Translations under genes and position numbers: made by a program
In this document: in pieces, positions 18,437 through 28,534 of the stretch
Layout: every line of letters starts with the position of its first letter
Position numbering within the stretch: position 1 is the first letter of the stretch
The notes under the pieces: model-generated
Databases searched by the model: none
What the model was told of the DNA's origin: nothing
What the model saw: the letters and a program-made list of their open reading frames with translations, nothing else
NCBI RefSeq assembly: GCF_025642115.1
Contig: NZ_CP106753.1
Location: forward strand, 3,969,501 to 4,033,500
Length of the DNA stretch: 64,000 nt
Source: Chitiniphilus purpureus
GTDB taxonomy: Bacteria; Pseudomonadota; Gammaproteobacteria; Burkholderiales; Chitinibacteraceae
Direction of reading: 5' to 3'

Positions 18437-18967
18437 TCAGCGCCAAGCGGTAGCTTCCTGGCTGTAGCGTGCAAGTTCGGTATTTAGGCGATCGGCAACG
18501 GCACTGGTGATGTCGGCGACCTTTTCGCGGGAAGTCCCCGGATAGCTCACCTGGTAGACCCGGGCAGACAGCTTGAAGCCTTTCTTGACCGGGGCAAGCA
18601 TGTAACGGATGCGTGCCTGGGTGGGACGCTTGGCCTTGACCACACCTGCAGCGAATTCGATGCGGTTCTTGTTGCGCGCCACCACCGTCATGCCGCGCGA
18701 GGTACGGTAGCTTTCGATATCGTCGAAAATGGCCTGCGCGGTGCGCCCTTCGATCACCACCGACGGGGCCTGCCTCATCCGCTTGAGCTCGATTTCCGGC
18801 AACGGCAGATCCGGCGCCGCGGCGGACGGTGGCGGAGTCGGTTCGGGCATGGTCGGTGTGGGTGTCGGCGTCGGAGCACCACCGAATGGGGGAAACTGCA
18901 ATGTGCCGCAGGCGCTCAGCGCAGCGCAGACCAGCAGCAACAGCGCGATTCGACAAGCGCTCGTCAT
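18437..18967 (-). CDS. predicted outer- or inner-membrane lipoprotein
   Basis: 176 residues with a lipoprotein signal peptide and lipobox ([12 protein letters not shown], Cys at about residue 19), a short Thr/Pro repeat linker ([16 protein letters not shown]) and a C-terminal domain of about 110 residues ([26 protein letters not shown]...). I do not recognise a named family. The start overlaps the stop of the Nif3-like gene by 4 bases, so the two are translationally coupled. Likely periplasmic and membrane-tethered. Confidence 0.75.
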   Translation of the reverse strand: MTSACRIALLLLVCAALSACGTLQFPPFGGAPTPTPTPTMPEPTPPPSAAAPDLPLPEIELKRMRQAPSVVIEGRTAQAIFDDIESYRTSRGMTVVARNKNRIEFAAGVVKAKRPTQARIRYMLAPVKKGFKLSARVYQVSYPGTSREKVADITSAVADRLNTELARYSQEATAWR

Positions 18968-19716
18968 ATGGGGTTGTCCAGTTCCAGATGAACAAGGTCG
19001 AGCGCGAAGCGCTCGGCCAGATGATCGCCCAAGGCGCGGACCCCGTAGCGTTCGGTCGCGTGATGGCCCGCAGCGATGAAGGCGACGCCGGATTCCCTGG
19101 CCACATGGGTCACGAACTCGGACGCTTCGCCGGTCACATAGCAATCGACATCGAGCGACGCCACCTCGTGGAAATAGCCTTGGGCACCTCCCGTGCACCA
19201 GGCGACGCGGCGCAACGGCCGTTCGCGCTCACCCAGCACCAGGGGCCGACGACCCAGCACCGCTTCGATACGCTCGGCAAAGAGACCCAGTGTGACAGGC
19301 TGCAGCGGTTCGCCCAACCACACCAGATCCTGCTCACCGTGGCGCCCGGTGGCAACCAGGCCCAGCAGGCTGGCCAGTTGCGCATTGTTGCCCAGTGTCG
19401 GATGCGCATCGAGCGGCAGATGGTACGCAAAAAGATTCACCTGCGCCGCCAGCAGGCTGGCGATCCGCTCCTTCTTGAGGCCACGGATGGGCGCCTGCTC
19501 GCCTTTCCAGAAATACCCATGGTGCACCAGCAGCGCGTCGGCCCCGGCGGCGACCGCGGCCTCGACCGCGGCAAGGCTGGCCGTGACGGCAGTGGCGATC
19601 TTGCCGACCCGCTCCCGCCCTTCCACCTGCAGTCCGTTTGGGCAGTAATCCCTGAAACGACCAGCCTCCAGAAGTTGTTCGATATAATCCGACAGTTGCT
19701 CTCTGGCCACGGCCAT
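18964..19716 (-). CDS. Nif3-like dinuclear metal centre hexameric protein
   Basis: 250 residues of the Nif3/YbgI (DUF34) family: [26 protein letters not shown] at the N-terminus, the metal-binding [25 protein letters not shown] and the C-terminal [17 protein letters not shown]. YbgI homologues form toroidal hexamers with a two-metal site; GTP cyclohydrolase I type 2 annotation in databases is unproven. Start chosen at [11 protein letters not shown]; this leaves only 13 bases between its start and the divergent protease gene. Confidence 0.9.
   Translation of the reverse strand: MAVAREQLSDYIEQLLEAGRFRDYCPNGLQVEGRERVGKIATAVTASLAAVEAAVAAGADALLVHHGYFWKGEQAPIRGLKKERIASLLAAQVNLFAYHLPLDAHPTLGNNAQLASLLGLVATGRHGEQDLVWLGEPLQPVTLGLFAERIEAVLGRRPLVLGERERPLRRVAWCTGGAQGYFHEVASLDVDCYVTGEASEFVTHVARESGVAFIAAGHHATERYGVRALGDHLAERFALDLVHLELDNPI
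19683..19688 (+). promoter_or_regulatory. candidate -10 box for the DegS-like gene
   Basis: A perfect TATAAT lies 41 bases before the protease ATG, inside the first codons of the divergent Nif3-like gene. No good -35 hexamer stands at 16-18 bases, so confidence is modest. If used, the two divergent transcripts would overlap. Confidence 0.4.
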
Positions 19717-19729
19717 TGCTTTCGACCAT

Positions 19730-20887
19730 ATGAAAAAACTCTGGTTGATTTTCGCACAAACCACCACGATCGGGCTTGCCGTCTGGTTCTTGGCTTCCCT
19801 GCTCCATCCGGAGTGGTTACCCAGGCCACAGCCGGCGCAGGAGGTGGTGACCGTGCGCGAGGCCAGCTCGCCGTCCGGCAAGAGCGGGTCCGGCGTGGTG
19901 TCCTACCGCGATGCGGCGCGTCACGCCATGCCGGCGGTGGTCAACATCTACACCGCCAAGGCGGTGAGCCCGCAGCACCCCCTGTTGAACGACCCGATGT
20001 TCCGCCGCTTCTTCGGCGACCGCTTCGAGGGTGACGAGGCACAGCGCACATCCAGCCTGGGGTCGGGCGTGATCGTCTCGGCCGACGGCTATATCGTCAC
20101 CAACAACCATGTGGTCGAATCGGCCGAGGAAATCCAGGTGGCGCTGGCCGACGGGCGTACCGCCGAAGCCAAGCTGATCGGCACCGATCCGGAGACAGAC
20201 CTCGCGGTGATCCGCGTCGAGCTGTCCAACCTGCCGACGATCGCGTTCGCAGACGACAGCAAGATCGAGATCGGCGATGTGGTACTGGCGATCGGCAACC
20301 CTTTCGGGGTCGGCCAGACCGTCACCATGGGCATCGTTTCGGCGACCAAGCGCACCCAACTGGGCATCAACACCTTTGAGAACTTCATCCAGACCGATGC
20401 CGCGATCAACCCGGGCAACTCGGGTGGCGCGCTGATCGATACACGGGGTGATCTGCTGGGCATCAACACCGCGATCTACTCGCGCACCGGCGGCTCGCTC
20501 GGCATCGGCTTTGCAATCCCGGCCAGCTCGGTCAAGGAAGTCATGGAAGCCATCATCAAGGATGGCAGCGTGGTACGCGGCTGGCTGGGCGTGGAACCGC
20601 AGGACGTCACCGACGAACTGGCCGGCTCGTTCAAGCTCAAGAATGCGCGCGGCGCGCTGGTGGCCGGCGTGGTGCGCGGCAGCCCGGCCGATCAGGCAGG
20701 GCTGCGACCGGGCGACATCGTGCTCGCGATCGACAAGGACGAGGTCCGCGACACCTCGTCGATGCTCAACCTGATCGCCGCACTCAGGCCGGACCAGAAA
20801 GTGGTGCTGAGGCTGTTCCGTGAAGGGCGCGAAATCCTGCTGCCGGTCCGGATCGGCAAGCGTCCGTCATTCCGCCAACCCTCGTGA
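19730..20887 (+). CDS. DegS/HtrA-type periplasmic serine protease with one PDZ domain
   Basis: 385 residues. An N-terminal membrane helix ([22 protein letters not shown]) without an obvious cleavage site suggests a membrane-tethered protein, like DegS. The trypsin-like domain has His in TNNHVVES, Asp in PETDLAVI and Ser in [10 protein letters not shown] single PDZ domain (about 285-375, [23 protein letters not shown]) follows; DegP and DegQ have two. DegS senses misfolded outer-membrane proteins and starts the sigma-E cascade; whether this homologue does so cannot be told from sequence alone. Confidence 0.9.
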   Translation: MKKLWLIFAQTTTIGLAVWFLASLLHPEWLPRPQPAQEVVTVREASSPSGKSGSGVVSYRDAARHAMPAVVNIYTAKAVSPQHPLLNDPMFRRFFGDRFEGDEAQRTSSLGSGVIVSADGYIVTNNHVVESAEEIQVALADGRTAEAKLIGTDPETDLAVIRVELSNLPTIAFADDSKIEIGDVVLAIGNPFGVGQTVTMGIVSATKRTQLGINTFENFIQTDAAINPGNSGGALIDTRGDLLGINTAIYSRTGGSLGIGFAIPASSVKEVMEAIIKDGSVVRGWLGVEPQDVTDELAGSFKLKNARGALVAGVVRGSPADQAGLRPGDIVLAIDKDEVRDTSSMLNLIAALRPDQKVVLRLFREGREILLPVRIGKRPSFRQPS

Positions 20888-21064
20888 TCCACGTGCCTGG
20901 GGGTCGCTGCGGATGGCGGGCCCGCCGTGCGGCGCGCGGCCGCTGGGCGCCGACGGAGCGGGGCTGCAGCGTCTGTCCACACGGCGCCTTGACAGGCTTG
21001 GCAACGACCCGGGCGGCCCCGGCAACGACAACCGCGCCGGCCACCCGGGCCACGGAGCGGCGTC

Positions 21065-23035
21065 TCAAGGCCCCTGCAGCAACAGCCGCTCGGCCGCGGC
21101 AAGGTTTTCCGGCTCACCGAGCAGGACCAGGATGTCCCCGGCCAGCAGGGTGAAATCCGTGCTGGGCTGAGTCGGCCGCATGTTCTTGCGGCGCAGGCTC
21201 CGCACTTCCACGTTGAGGGCAGCAAAGCCAAGCTCACCCACCGGCCGGCCTACCGCAGCGGCGCCCGGCACCAACAGCACGCTGTGCAGGCGGGGCTGCG
21301 TCCGTTCGCCTTCCTCCACGTCCTCGATGATGCCGCGGAAGAAGCCGCGGAACATCTGATAGCGCGCTTCGCGCACATTGCGGATGCGTTTGAGCACCCG
21401 GTTCAATGGCACGCCCAGCATCATCAGCGTGTGCGAGGCCAGCATCAGGCTGCCTTCGAGCACCTCGGCCACCACCTCGGCCGCGCCGGATGCCTTCAGA
21501 CGGTCGATGTCGCTGTCGTCGAAGGTACGCACGATCACCGGCAACTCGGGGCGCAACTGGTGGACCAGTTCGAGGATCTTCAGCGCCGAATGGGTGTCGG
21601 CATAGGTCACCACCAGCGCGCGGGCACGCATCAGACCGGCAGCCATCAGCACTTCCCGCTTGGCGGCATCGCCGAACATCACCGACTCGCCGGCCGCGCC
21701 CGCCTCCCGCACTTTTTCCGGGTCCAGATCGAGCGCGAAGAACGGGATGTTCTCCTCGTTGAGGATACGCGCCAGACTCTGCCCACTGCGCCCGTAGCCG
21801 CACAGCACCACATGACCTTGCGTTTCCATGGTGCGCACGGCGATCTGGTGCAGATTCGCTGCCAGGTTCATCCATTCCGACGCCGCCAGCCGCAACACCA
21901 GCTTGTCCGAGTGCTGCAGCAGGAACGGGGTGGCAAGCATCGAGAGCACCACGCTGGCGACCATCACCTGATGCAGCGCCGAAGGCATCAGGCCCGCGCC
22001 GGCCGCCAGGGTCAGCAGCACGAAGGCGAATTCCCCGCCCTGCCCCAGCGCGAACCCGGTACGCAGGCTGTTGCCCGGGGAATTGCCGAACGCGCGCGCC
22101 AGCCCGGAGATGATCAGGATCTTGCCCGGCAGCAGGAACAGCAACACCAGCAGCACCAGCCACCAGTACGCCGCCAGCGTGGCGAAATTGAGGTTCATGC
22201 CGACCGTGACGAAGAACAACCCGAGCAGCAGATCGCGGAACGGGCGGATATCATCCTCCACCTGGTAGCGGTACTCGGTTTCGGCGATCAGCATGCCGGC
22301 GAGGAAAGCCCCCAGTGCCAGCGACAGACCGGCGAGGTCGGTCAGCCAGGCGATGCCCAGCGTCACCAGCAGCAGGTTCAGCATGAACAATTCGCTCGAA
22401 TGCTGCTTGGCCACCAGGTTGAACCAGGGGCGCATCATGCGCGGTCCCAGATTGAGCAAAAGGACCAGCACGCAGATGATCTTCACCGCGGCCAGGCCCA
22501 GTGCCCACGCCATTTCCTCGCCCGAGCGGCCGAGCACCGGCAGCATGATCAGGAACGGCACCACCGCCAGGTCCTGGAACAGCAGGATACCGATGGCGTT
22601 CTGCCCATGCGCGGCGTTGAGTTCGTTGCGCTCGGAGAGCAGTTTGGACACCATCGCCGTCGACGACATCGCCAGCGCGCCACCCAGCGCAAGGCCGACC
22701 TTCCAATCGTGACCGGTCAGCAAGGCAGCGGCGCAGACCAGCAGCGCGGTCACGGCCACTTGGCTCGCGCCCAACCCGAACACCACACGCCGCATTGCAT
22801 TGAGCTTGGCCAGGTTGAATTCCAGCCCCAGCGTGAACATCAGGAACACCACACCGAACTCGGCAAGGTGGGTCGCCTCGTCCGACGAGGCGATCAGACC
22901 GAGTGCGTGCGGCCCGATCAGCATGCCGACCAGCAGATAACCCAACATGGCAGGCAGCTTGACGCTGCGGCACAGCACCACGGTGATGACCGCTGCGGCC
23001 AGCAACAGAAGCAGGGAGGAAAGGTGGACAGGCAT
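21065..23035 (-). CDS. Kef-type monovalent cation:proton antiporter with RCK domains
   Basis: 656 residues: about 12 membrane helices of the CPA2 family (residues 1-380, with LMFTLGLEFNLAKL, AMSSTAMVSKLLSER and FALGQGGEFAFVLL), a TrkA-N NAD-binding domain (about 408-530, VVLCGYGRSGQSLARIL) and a TrkA-C domain at the C-terminus (about 575-650). This is the KefB/KefC/YbaL layout. KefC-type systems are gated by glutathione adducts; no KefF/KefG partner is adjacent, so glutathione control is unproven. Likely inner-membrane K+/H+ antiport. Confidence 0.92.
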   Translation of the reverse strand: MPVHLSSLLLLLAAAVITVVLCRSVKLPAMLGYLLVGMLIGPHALGLIASSDEATHLAEFGVVFLMFTLGLEFNLAKLNAMRRVVFGLGASQVAVTALLVCAAALLTGHDWKVGLALGGALAMSSTAMVSKLLSERNELNAAHGQNAIGILLFQDLAVVPFLIMLPVLGRSGEEMAWALGLAAVKIICVLVLLLNLGPRMMRPWFNLVAKQHSSELFMLNLLLVTLGIAWLTDLAGLSLALGAFLAGMLIAETEYRYQVEDDIRPFRDLLLGLFFVTVGMNLNFATLAAYWWLVLLVLLFLLPGKILIISGLARAFGNSPGNSLRTGFALGQGGEFAFVLLTLAAGAGLMPSALHQVMVASVVLSMLATPFLLQHSDKLVLRLAASEWMNLAANLHQIAVRTMETQGHVVLCGYGRSGQSLARILNEENIPFFALDLDPEKVREAGAAGESVMFGDAAKREVLMAAGLMRARALVVTYADTHSALKILELVHQLRPELPVIVRTFDDSDIDRLKASGAAEVVAEVLEGSLMLASHTLMMLGVPLNRVLKRIRNVREARYQMFRGFFRGIIEDVEEGERTQPRLHSVLLVPGAAAVGRPVGELGFAALNVEVRSLRRKNMRPTQPSTDFTLLAGDILVLLGEPENLAAAERLLLQGP

Positions 23036-23223
23036 CGAAGCTCACCGTGGAGAGGCGAGCCGATTATATAGGCAAGGCCGGCAGTCGGAATGGCGCCCCG
23101 CAGCGGCCTGCCCACGCCCATTGGCCGGGCCGCGCCGGGCATCGCATCAGCCGGCGGTATTTGTGCCCGCGGGAGCGATTCTTGCTGGCCGGCGCTCGCC
23201 GGGCTCTCTTATACTTGCCGCCT

Positions 23224-24204
23224 ATGGCCCACCCCCTCCCCACCTCGAAGGCACTCGCGCGCGCGCGCGCGGTGCTCGCGATCGAAGCCGGCGCGCTGGA
23301 GCGACTTGCCGGCCTGCTCGATTCCCGCTTCGAGCAGGCATGCGCCCTGATCCTGGCCGCCCGCGGCCGCGTCGCTGTGACCGGCATGGGCAAATCCGGC
23401 CATATCGCACGCAAGATCGCCGCCACCTTCGCCTCCACCGGCACGCCGGCGCTGTTCGTGCATCCGGCCGAAGCCGCCCATGGCGATCTGGGCATGATCA
23501 CCGCCGACGACGTGGTGCTGGCAATTTCCTACTCCGGGGAAAGCGACGAGCTGGTGGCGTTGCTGCCCAGCCTCAAGCGCCTCACCGTGCCGCTGATCGC
23601 CATCACCGGCAACGGTGCGGCCACACTGGCGCGCGAGGCGCAGGTCTGGCTTGATGGCAGCGTGGCGCAGGAAGCCTGCCCCCTCAATCTTGCGCCGACC
23701 GCGAGCACCACCGCGGCGCTGGCGCTGGGGGATGCGCTGGCGGTGGCGCTGCTGGACGCGCGCGGCTTCAAGGCCGAGGATTTCGCGCTGTCACATCCGG
23801 GCGGCAGCCTGGGCCGCCGTCTGCTGGTGCGGGTGCGCGATCTGATGCATACCGGCGACGCACTGCCCGCGGTGGCGGCCGAGGTGTCGCTGCGCGACGC
23901 GTTGCTGGAAATCAGCAGGAAGGGGTTGGGCATGACCGCCGTGGTCGATGCACAGGACCGGCTGGTGGGGGTGTTCACCGATGGCGATCTGCGCCGCGCC
24001 CTCGATCGCGGCATCGACGTGCACGGCACCAAGGTGGGCGAGGTGATGACGCTTGCGCCGGCGACCATCGAGGCCGAGCAATTGGCCGCGGAAGCGGTGG
24101 CGCTGATGGAAAGACGCCGCTGCAACGGGCTGCTGGTCACCGATGCAGGCCAGCTGTGCGGTGCACTCAACATGCACGATCTGCTGCGCGCCCGCGTGGT
24201 GTAG
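23224..24204 (+). CDS. kdsD: arabinose-5-phosphate isomerase, KpsF/GutQ family
   Basis: 326 residues; converts ribulose 5-phosphate to arabinose 5-phosphate, the first step toward Kdo for LPS. The SIS domain (about 40-180) has VTGMGKSGHIARKIAATFASTGTPA and SYSGESDEL, followed by the conserved SHPGGSLGRRL. Two CBS domains follow (DLMHTGDALPAV and VGEVMTLAPATIE). Start at 23224 gives the normal length; a longer reading from 23047 has shadow-like composition. First of the kdsD-kdsC-lptC-lptA-lptB run. Confidence 0.95.
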   Translation: MAHPLPTSKALARARAVLAIEAGALERLAGLLDSRFEQACALILAARGRVAVTGMGKSGHIARKIAATFASTGTPALFVHPAEAAHGDLGMITADDVVLAISYSGESDELVALLPSLKRLTVPLIAITGNGAATLAREAQVWLDGSVAQEACPLNLAPTASTTAALALGDALAVALLDARGFKAEDFALSHPGGSLGRRLLVRVRDLMHTGDALPAVAAEVSLRDALLEISRKGLGMTAVVDAQDRLVGVFTDGDLRRALDRGIDVHGTKVGEVMTLAPATIEAEQLAAEAVALMERRRCNGLLVTDAGQLCGALNMHDLLRARVV

Positions 24205-24228
24205 AAGAATGACGACAGGATGCAACCC

Positions 24229-24744
24229 ATGATCGAACAAGCCCGTGCCGTGCGCCTGATGATTTTCGACGTCGACGGTGTCATGACCGACGGCGGCCTG
24301 CTTTACAGCGACAGCGGCGAGGAACTCAAGTCCTTCAACTCGTTGGACGGACACGGCCTGAAAATGCTGCAGAGCACCGGGGTCAAGCTCGCCATCATCA
24401 CCGGCCGCACCTCGCGTCTGGTGGAGCACCGTGCCCGCAATCTGGGCATCCAGTATCTGTACCAGGGGGCCCACGACAAACTGAGCGCGTTCGAAGCCTT
24501 GCTGGCCGAGACCAGCGTGAGCGCCACCGAATGCGGCTATATGGGCGACGACGTGGTCGATCTGCCGGTGATGCGCCGGGTCGCCTTCAGCGCCGGCGTG
24601 CCGCATGCGCCCGAACTGGTGTTGCGGCATGCGCACTTCGTGCCGCAGCGTGCCGCAGGCCACGGGGCGGTGCGTGAAGTCTGCGAGGCCATCATGCAGG
24701 CGCAAGGCACGCTGGAAGGCGTGCTCGCGCATTACCTGCGTTAA
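24229..24744 (+). CDS. kdsC: 3-deoxy-D-manno-octulosonate 8-phosphate phosphatase
   Basis: 171 residues, small HAD phosphatase without cap domain. Motif I is IFDVDGVMTDG, motif II IITGRTSRLV, motif III around AHDKLSAF and motif IV YMGDDVVDLPVM. Releases free Kdo from Kdo-8-P. An ATG 9 bases earlier is possible, but GGA lies at ribosome-site distance from this one. Sits 24 bases after kdsD. Confidence 0.95.
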   Translation: MIEQARAVRLMIFDVDGVMTDGGLLYSDSGEELKSFNSLDGHGLKMLQSTGVKLAIITGRTSRLVEHRARNLGIQYLYQGAHDKLSAFEALLAETSVSATECGYMGDDVVDLPVMRRVAFSAGVPHAPELVLRHAHFVPQRAAGHGAVREVCEAIMQAQGTLEGVLAHYLR

Positions 24745-24758
24745 GGCGGCCGCAGCGC

Positions 24759-25328
24759 GTGCACTGGTCTTCCCGATTCCTGCCGCTGCTCCTGCTGGCC
24801 GTGCTGGGCGTGCTGGTATGGCTGTTGAACGAAGCCGCGCGCCTGCCGGCAGTGGATACGCCGTTGCGGCCCGGCGAGCCCGATCTCGTGATCGAAGGCA
24901 TCGACGCCATGCGCTTCAACGAAACCGGCCAGCCGCTGCTCAAGATCAAGGCCCGACGCACACGGCACTACCCGGGCGACAACAGTACCTGGTTCGATTC
25001 CCCGCACCTGACCTACACCGCGCCGGACCAGCCGGTGATGCAGGCGGTGACCACGCTGGCGCAAGGCCTGCAGGACAGCAAGCGCGTCTGGTTTCCCCAC
25101 CCGGTCACCGTGGTGCGTGCCGCCGATGGCGAGCATGCCGAATTGACCATTCGCGGCCGCGAGGTCTGGCTGACCACCGATACGCGCCGGGCGTGGTCGG
25201 ATGCCGCGGTCAAGGCCGACATGGGCCCGTACCATGCCAGCGGGGTCGGCTTCGAGGCCGATATGATCGCGGGCACCTTATTGTTGAAATCCAAAGTGAG
25301 CACCGTCTATGAACCGCCTCGCCGCTAG
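24759..25328 (+). CDS. lptC: LPS export protein LptC
   Basis: 189 residues, starting at GTG. One N-terminal membrane helix (LPLLLLAVLGVLVWLLNEAARL) anchors a periplasmic beta-jellyroll domain with DLVIEGIDAMRFNETGQP and the terminal [15 protein letters not shown] typical of LptC. It receives LPS from LptBFG and hands it to LptA. Its 3' end overlaps lptA by 20 bases. Confidence 0.93.
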   Translation: MHWSSRFLPLLLLAVLGVLVWLLNEAARLPAVDTPLRPGEPDLVIEGIDAMRFNETGQPLLKIKARRTRHYPGDNSTWFDSPHLTYTAPDQPVMQAVTTLAQGLQDSKRVWFPHPVTVVRAADGEHAELTIRGREVWLTTDTRRAWSDAAVKADMGPYHASGVGFEADMIAGTLLLKSKVSTVYEPPRR

Positions 25329-25815
25329 CCTTGTCGCTCTTGGGCTCTTGACCGGGCCCGCGTGGGCCGAACAGACCGACCGCGATCAGCCGATGAACAT
25401 CCAGGCGGACCGCGCCCAGTTCAACCAGAAGGAATCGGCGGGAACCTACACCGGCAATGTCATCGTCACCCAGGGCACGATGCGGCTGACCTCGGCACAG
25501 CTCCAGGTGCGGCAGGACGAGGCAGGCAACCAGTATGCGAACGGCAGCGGCAGTCCGGTCAATTTCAAGCAGCGCCAGGACTCCGGCGAGTGGGTATATG
25601 CCCAGGCGCTGCGTTTCGATTACAACGGCAAGACCGGCATCCTCAAGCTGATGGACAAGGCGTGGGTACGGCGCGACAACGGTGACGAGGTGATCGGGCA
25701 GACCATCACCTACAACATGAACGACGAGACCTACGAGGCCGACGGCGGCAACGGCGGTGGCGGCAGCGGGCGGGTCAATATCACCATCCAGCCCAAGAAG
25801 AAGGAAGCCCGATGA
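25309..25815 (+). CDS. lptA: periplasmic LPS-transport bridge protein LptA
   Basis: 168 residues with a cleavable signal peptide ([16 protein letters not shown]) and an OstA/LptA jellyroll domain: [32 protein letters not shown] and [18 protein letters not shown]. LptA oligomers carry LPS through the periplasm to LptDE. The Gly-rich tail ([13 protein letters not shown]) is usual. Between lptC and lptB, with ATGA overlap to lptB. Confidence 0.95.
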   Translation: MNRLAASLVALGLLTGPAWAEQTDRDQPMNIQADRAQFNQKESAGTYTGNVIVTQGTMRLTSAQLQVRQDEAGNQYANGSGSPVNFKQRQDSGEWVYAQALRFDYNGKTGILKLMDKAWVRRDNGDEVIGQTITYNMNDETYEADGGNGGGGSGRVNITIQPKKKEAR

Positions 25816-26543
25816 GCACCCCCAGCCGGCTGAGCGCCACCGGCTTGATGAAGCGCTACAAGAAGCGCACGGTGGTACGCAATGTTTCGCTGGAGGTGAA
25901 GGCGGGGGAAGTGGTCGGGCTGCTGGGCCCCAATGGCGCCGGCAAGACGACCAGCTTCTATATGATCGTGGGCCTGGTGGCCAAGGATGGCGGCAGCATC
26001 CAGCTCGACGAACGTGACATCGGCCATCTGCCGATGCACGAACGTGCCCGGTTGGGCCTGGGCTATCTGCCACAGGAGGCGTCGATCTTCCGCAAGATGA
26101 CCGTGGCGCAGAACATCCAGGCGGTGCTGGAACTGCACGAGAAGGACGAGGATCGTCGCAAGAACCGGCTGGACGAACTGCTGCACGAACTGCATATCAG
26201 CCACCTGCGCGACAGCATCGCCACCGCGCTTTCGGGGGGCGAGCGCCGCCGCGCCGAGATCGCCCGTGCGCTGGCCGCCGACCCGCGCTTCATCCTGCTC
26301 GACGAGCCGTTCGCCGGCGTCGACCCGATCGCGGTGATGGACATCCAGCGCATCATCGCCTTCCTGAAGGAGCGCAGCATCGGCGTGCTGATCACCGATC
26401 ACAATGTGCGCGAGACCCTTGGAATCTGCGACCACGCCTACATCATCAGTGAAGGGGAAGTGATGGCGGCCGGCCATCCCGGGGAAATCGTCGACAACGA
26501 ACAGGTACGCAAGGTCTATCTTGGCGAACACTTCCGCATGTAA
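25812..26543 (+). CDS. lptB: LPS-export ABC ATPase LptB
   Basis: 243 residues, complete ABC ATPase: Walker [13 protein letters not shown]-loop [14 protein letters not shown], signature [15 protein letters not shown], Walker [14 protein letters not shown] and H-loop ITDHNVRET. Drives LPS extraction with LptF and LptG, which are not in this window. The C-terminal VYLGEHFRM is the conserved LptB tail. Confidence 0.97.
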   Translation: MSTPSRLSATGLMKRYKKRTVVRNVSLEVKAGEVVGLLGPNGAGKTTSFYMIVGLVAKDGGSIQLDERDIGHLPMHERARLGLGYLPQEASIFRKMTVAQNIQAVLELHEKDEDRRKNRLDELLHELHISHLRDSIATALSGGERRRAEIARALAADPRFILLDEPFAGVDPIAVMDIQRIIAFLKERSIGVLITDHNVRETLGICDHAYIISEGEVMAAGHPGEIVDNEQVRKVYLGEHFRM

Positions 26544-26585
26544 CGCGATGCAGCCCAGCTCACTTTCATTCAGCCGCGCGGTCCG

Positions 26586-27986
26586 ATGAAGCAGTCTCTC
26601 CAGCTCAAGCTGTCGCAGCAGCTCAATCTCACCCCGCAACTGCAGCAGTCGATCAAGCTGCTGCAGCTCTCCACACTCGAATTCCGTCAGGAGATCGAAC
26701 GCTACCTGGTGGAGAACCCACTGCTTGAAGCAGGCGAGGACCACGGCGAGTCCCAGACATCGGACGAACCCGGTCCGGACAGCCCCGCCGACACCCCCCT
26801 GGATGACTACGCCGGTGACGACGGCGACTGGAGCTGGGGCAGCGGCGGAGGCAGCGGCGGCGAAGACGACGACGACTTCGACCCGGCCGCCAACACCGCA
26901 CGCGAACTGACGCTACGCGAGCATCTGCTGGAGCAGGCGGGCCTGCTGCCGGTTCCGGCGCTGGACCGCGCGGTGCTGGGCCTCTTGATCGACGCGCTCG
27001 ACGATGATGGTTTCCTCACGCAAGCACTGGAGGAGATCTTCGCGCAGCTGCCCGAGGAACTGGTGGCCGAGACCGGGCTCGAACTCGAAGACCTGTCGGT
27101 CGCGTTGATGCGCATCAGGCAATTCGATCCGATCGGGGTGGGTGCGCGCGACGTGAGCGAGGCGTTGGCGCTGCAGCTGCGCCAGTTGCCGCAGGATGAT
27201 ATCCGTCAACTTGCGCTGGAATTGGTCGAGAAGCACCTCGATTTGCTGGCTGCGCGGGACTACACTAGGCTCAAGAAGTCGCTCAAATGCGATGATGTTG
27301 CACTCAAGGCGGCCAATGCGTTGATCACCGGTCTGAATCCACGCCCGGCAGCCAGATGGGCCAGCCTGTCCCCCCGCTACGTGATCCCTGATGCCATCGT
27401 CTACAAGGCCAAGGGGAAGTGGCGGGCCAGGTTGAATGAGGCAGCGCGGCCGCGTTTCCGGGTCAACCGGATGTATGCGGACATCCTGCAACGCAGCGAG
27501 GGAGGCGTATTGGCACGGGAGCTGCAGGAGGCGCGATGGCTGGTCAAGAGCGTGCAGCAGCGCTTTGACACCATCCTGCGTGTGGCTGAAGCGATCGTGG
27601 CAAGGCAGCATGCGTTCTTTGAACACGGTGAAGTCGCGATGCGGCCGATGGTGCTGCGCGACATCGCCGAAGAGCTTGGCCTGCATGAATCGACGATTTC
27701 GCGGGTGACGAGCCAGAAATACCTGCACAGTCCAAGGGGGCTTTTCGAGTTCAAATACTTCTTTGGCAGCCATGTCGAAACCGAGGCCGGTGGGGAATGC
27801 TCGGCCACGGCGATCAAGGCGCTCATCAAACAGCTGATCCAGAACGAGGACAAGACCAAACCGCTTTCGGACAGCGCACTCGCGGAGTCGCTGTCACGGC
27901 AAGGGATCGTGGTTGCGCGGCGGACCGTTGCCAAGTACCGGGAAGCGATGCAGATCGCCCCCGTCAACCAGCGCAAAACCCTGTAG
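26586..27986 (+). CDS. rpoN: RNA polymerase sigma-54 factor
   Basis: 466 residues. Region I is Gln/Leu-rich (SLQLKLSQQLNLTPQLQQSIKLLQLS), region II is very acidic and Gly-rich (about 50-100, GEDDDDFDPA), and region III contains the core-binding part and the DNA-binding helix-turn-helix (LGLHESTISRVTSQKYL). The RpoN box reads VVARRTVAKYREAM. Directs transcription from -24/-12 promoters with AAA+ activators. Follows lptB by 42 bases, the standard proteobacterial order. Confidence 0.97.
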   Translation: MKQSLQLKLSQQLNLTPQLQQSIKLLQLSTLEFRQEIERYLVENPLLEAGEDHGESQTSDEPGPDSPADTPLDDYAGDDGDWSWGSGGGSGGEDDDDFDPAANTARELTLREHLLEQAGLLPVPALDRAVLGLLIDALDDDGFLTQALEEIFAQLPEELVAETGLELEDLSVALMRIRQFDPIGVGARDVSEALALQLRQLPQDDIRQLALELVEKHLDLLAARDYTRLKKSLKCDDVALKAANALITGLNPRPAARWASLSPRYVIPDAIVYKAKGKWRARLNEAARPRFRVNRMYADILQRSEGGVLARELQEARWLVKSVQQRFDTILRVAEAIVARQHAFFEHGEVAMRPMVLRDIAEELGLHESTISRVTSQKYLHSPRGLFEFKYFFGSHVETEAGGECSATAIKALIKQLIQNEDKTKPLSDSALAESLSRQGIVVARRTVAKYREAMQIAPVNQRKTL

Positions 27987-28050
27987 GGCCCGGCGGTGCT
28001 TCTTCGTCGACACACGCAGGCCTGGGGATCAACGCAGAAGGAGCAGACCT

Positions 28051-28374
28051 ATGAACCTCAATATCAGCGGCCATCACCTGGAAGTCACTCCGTCCATCCG
28101 TGAGTACGTGACCACCAAGCTGGAGCGCATCACGCGTCATTTCGATTCGGTGATCGACGTCAGCGTGATCCTCTCGGTGGAAAAGCTGCAGCATCAAATT
28201 GAGGCCACCGTGCATGTGCGCGGCCGGGACATCCATGTCCAGGCTGTCGACGAGGACATGTACGCTGCGATCGACCTGCTGAGCGACAAGCTGGACCGCC
28301 AGATCCTCAAGCACAAGGAAAAGCTGATGGATCACCGTGGCGAAAGCATCAAATACCATACCGCCATCGAATAA
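28051..28374 (+). CDS. hpf: ribosome hibernation-promoting factor, short type
   Basis: 107 residues, the short HPF/YfiA fold. LNISGHHLEVTPSIREYV at the N-terminus and RDIHVQAVDEDMYAAIDLLSDKLDRQI are conserved. Binds the 30S decoding region and favours 100S ribosome dimers in stationary phase. An AGAAGGAG ribosome site supports this start. Followed by a strong terminator. Confidence 0.95.
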   Translation: MNLNISGHHLEVTPSIREYVTTKLERITRHFDSVIDVSVILSVEKLQHQIEATVHVRGRDIHVQAVDEDMYAAIDLLSDKLDRQILKHKEKLMDHRGESIKYHTAIE

Positions 28375-28392
28375 GGCCGCCTTGATTGCGCC

Positions 28393-28421
28393 AGAACGGG
28401 AACCCAAGGGTTCCCGTTTTC
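28393..28421 (+). terminator. intrinsic terminator after hpf
   Basis: AACGGGAACCC (28395-28405) pairs with GGGTTCCCGTT (28408-28418), followed by TT, giving a textbook rho-independent terminator 20 bases beyond hpf. It likely separates the kdsD-to-hpf transcript from ptsN. Confidence 0.85.
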
Positions 28422-28499
28422 GTTGACGCGCCCGGCCCGGATGCCGGTTTTACCGCACCGCCATCTCACTGCCGTTTTTCGTTTGCCGACACAGGACGC

Positions 28500-28505
28500 T
28501 ACAAT
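28500..28505 (+). promoter_or_regulatory. candidate -10 box for ptsN-hprK-rapZ
   Basis: TACAAT, preceded by GC, lies between the hpf terminator and ptsN, 30 bases before the ptsN ATG. The terminator just upstream makes a promoter here likely; the -35 region is T-rich but does not match well. Confidence 0.35.
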
Positions 28506-28534
28506 AGCCGCGTTATTCCTGCGGCCGCCTCAGA

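Noticed and set aside
21284..23071. 595-codon plus-strand frame opposite the Kef-type antiporter
   Set aside because: His/Gln/Arg-rich shadow translation; the minus strand encodes a complete antiporter with conserved motifs.
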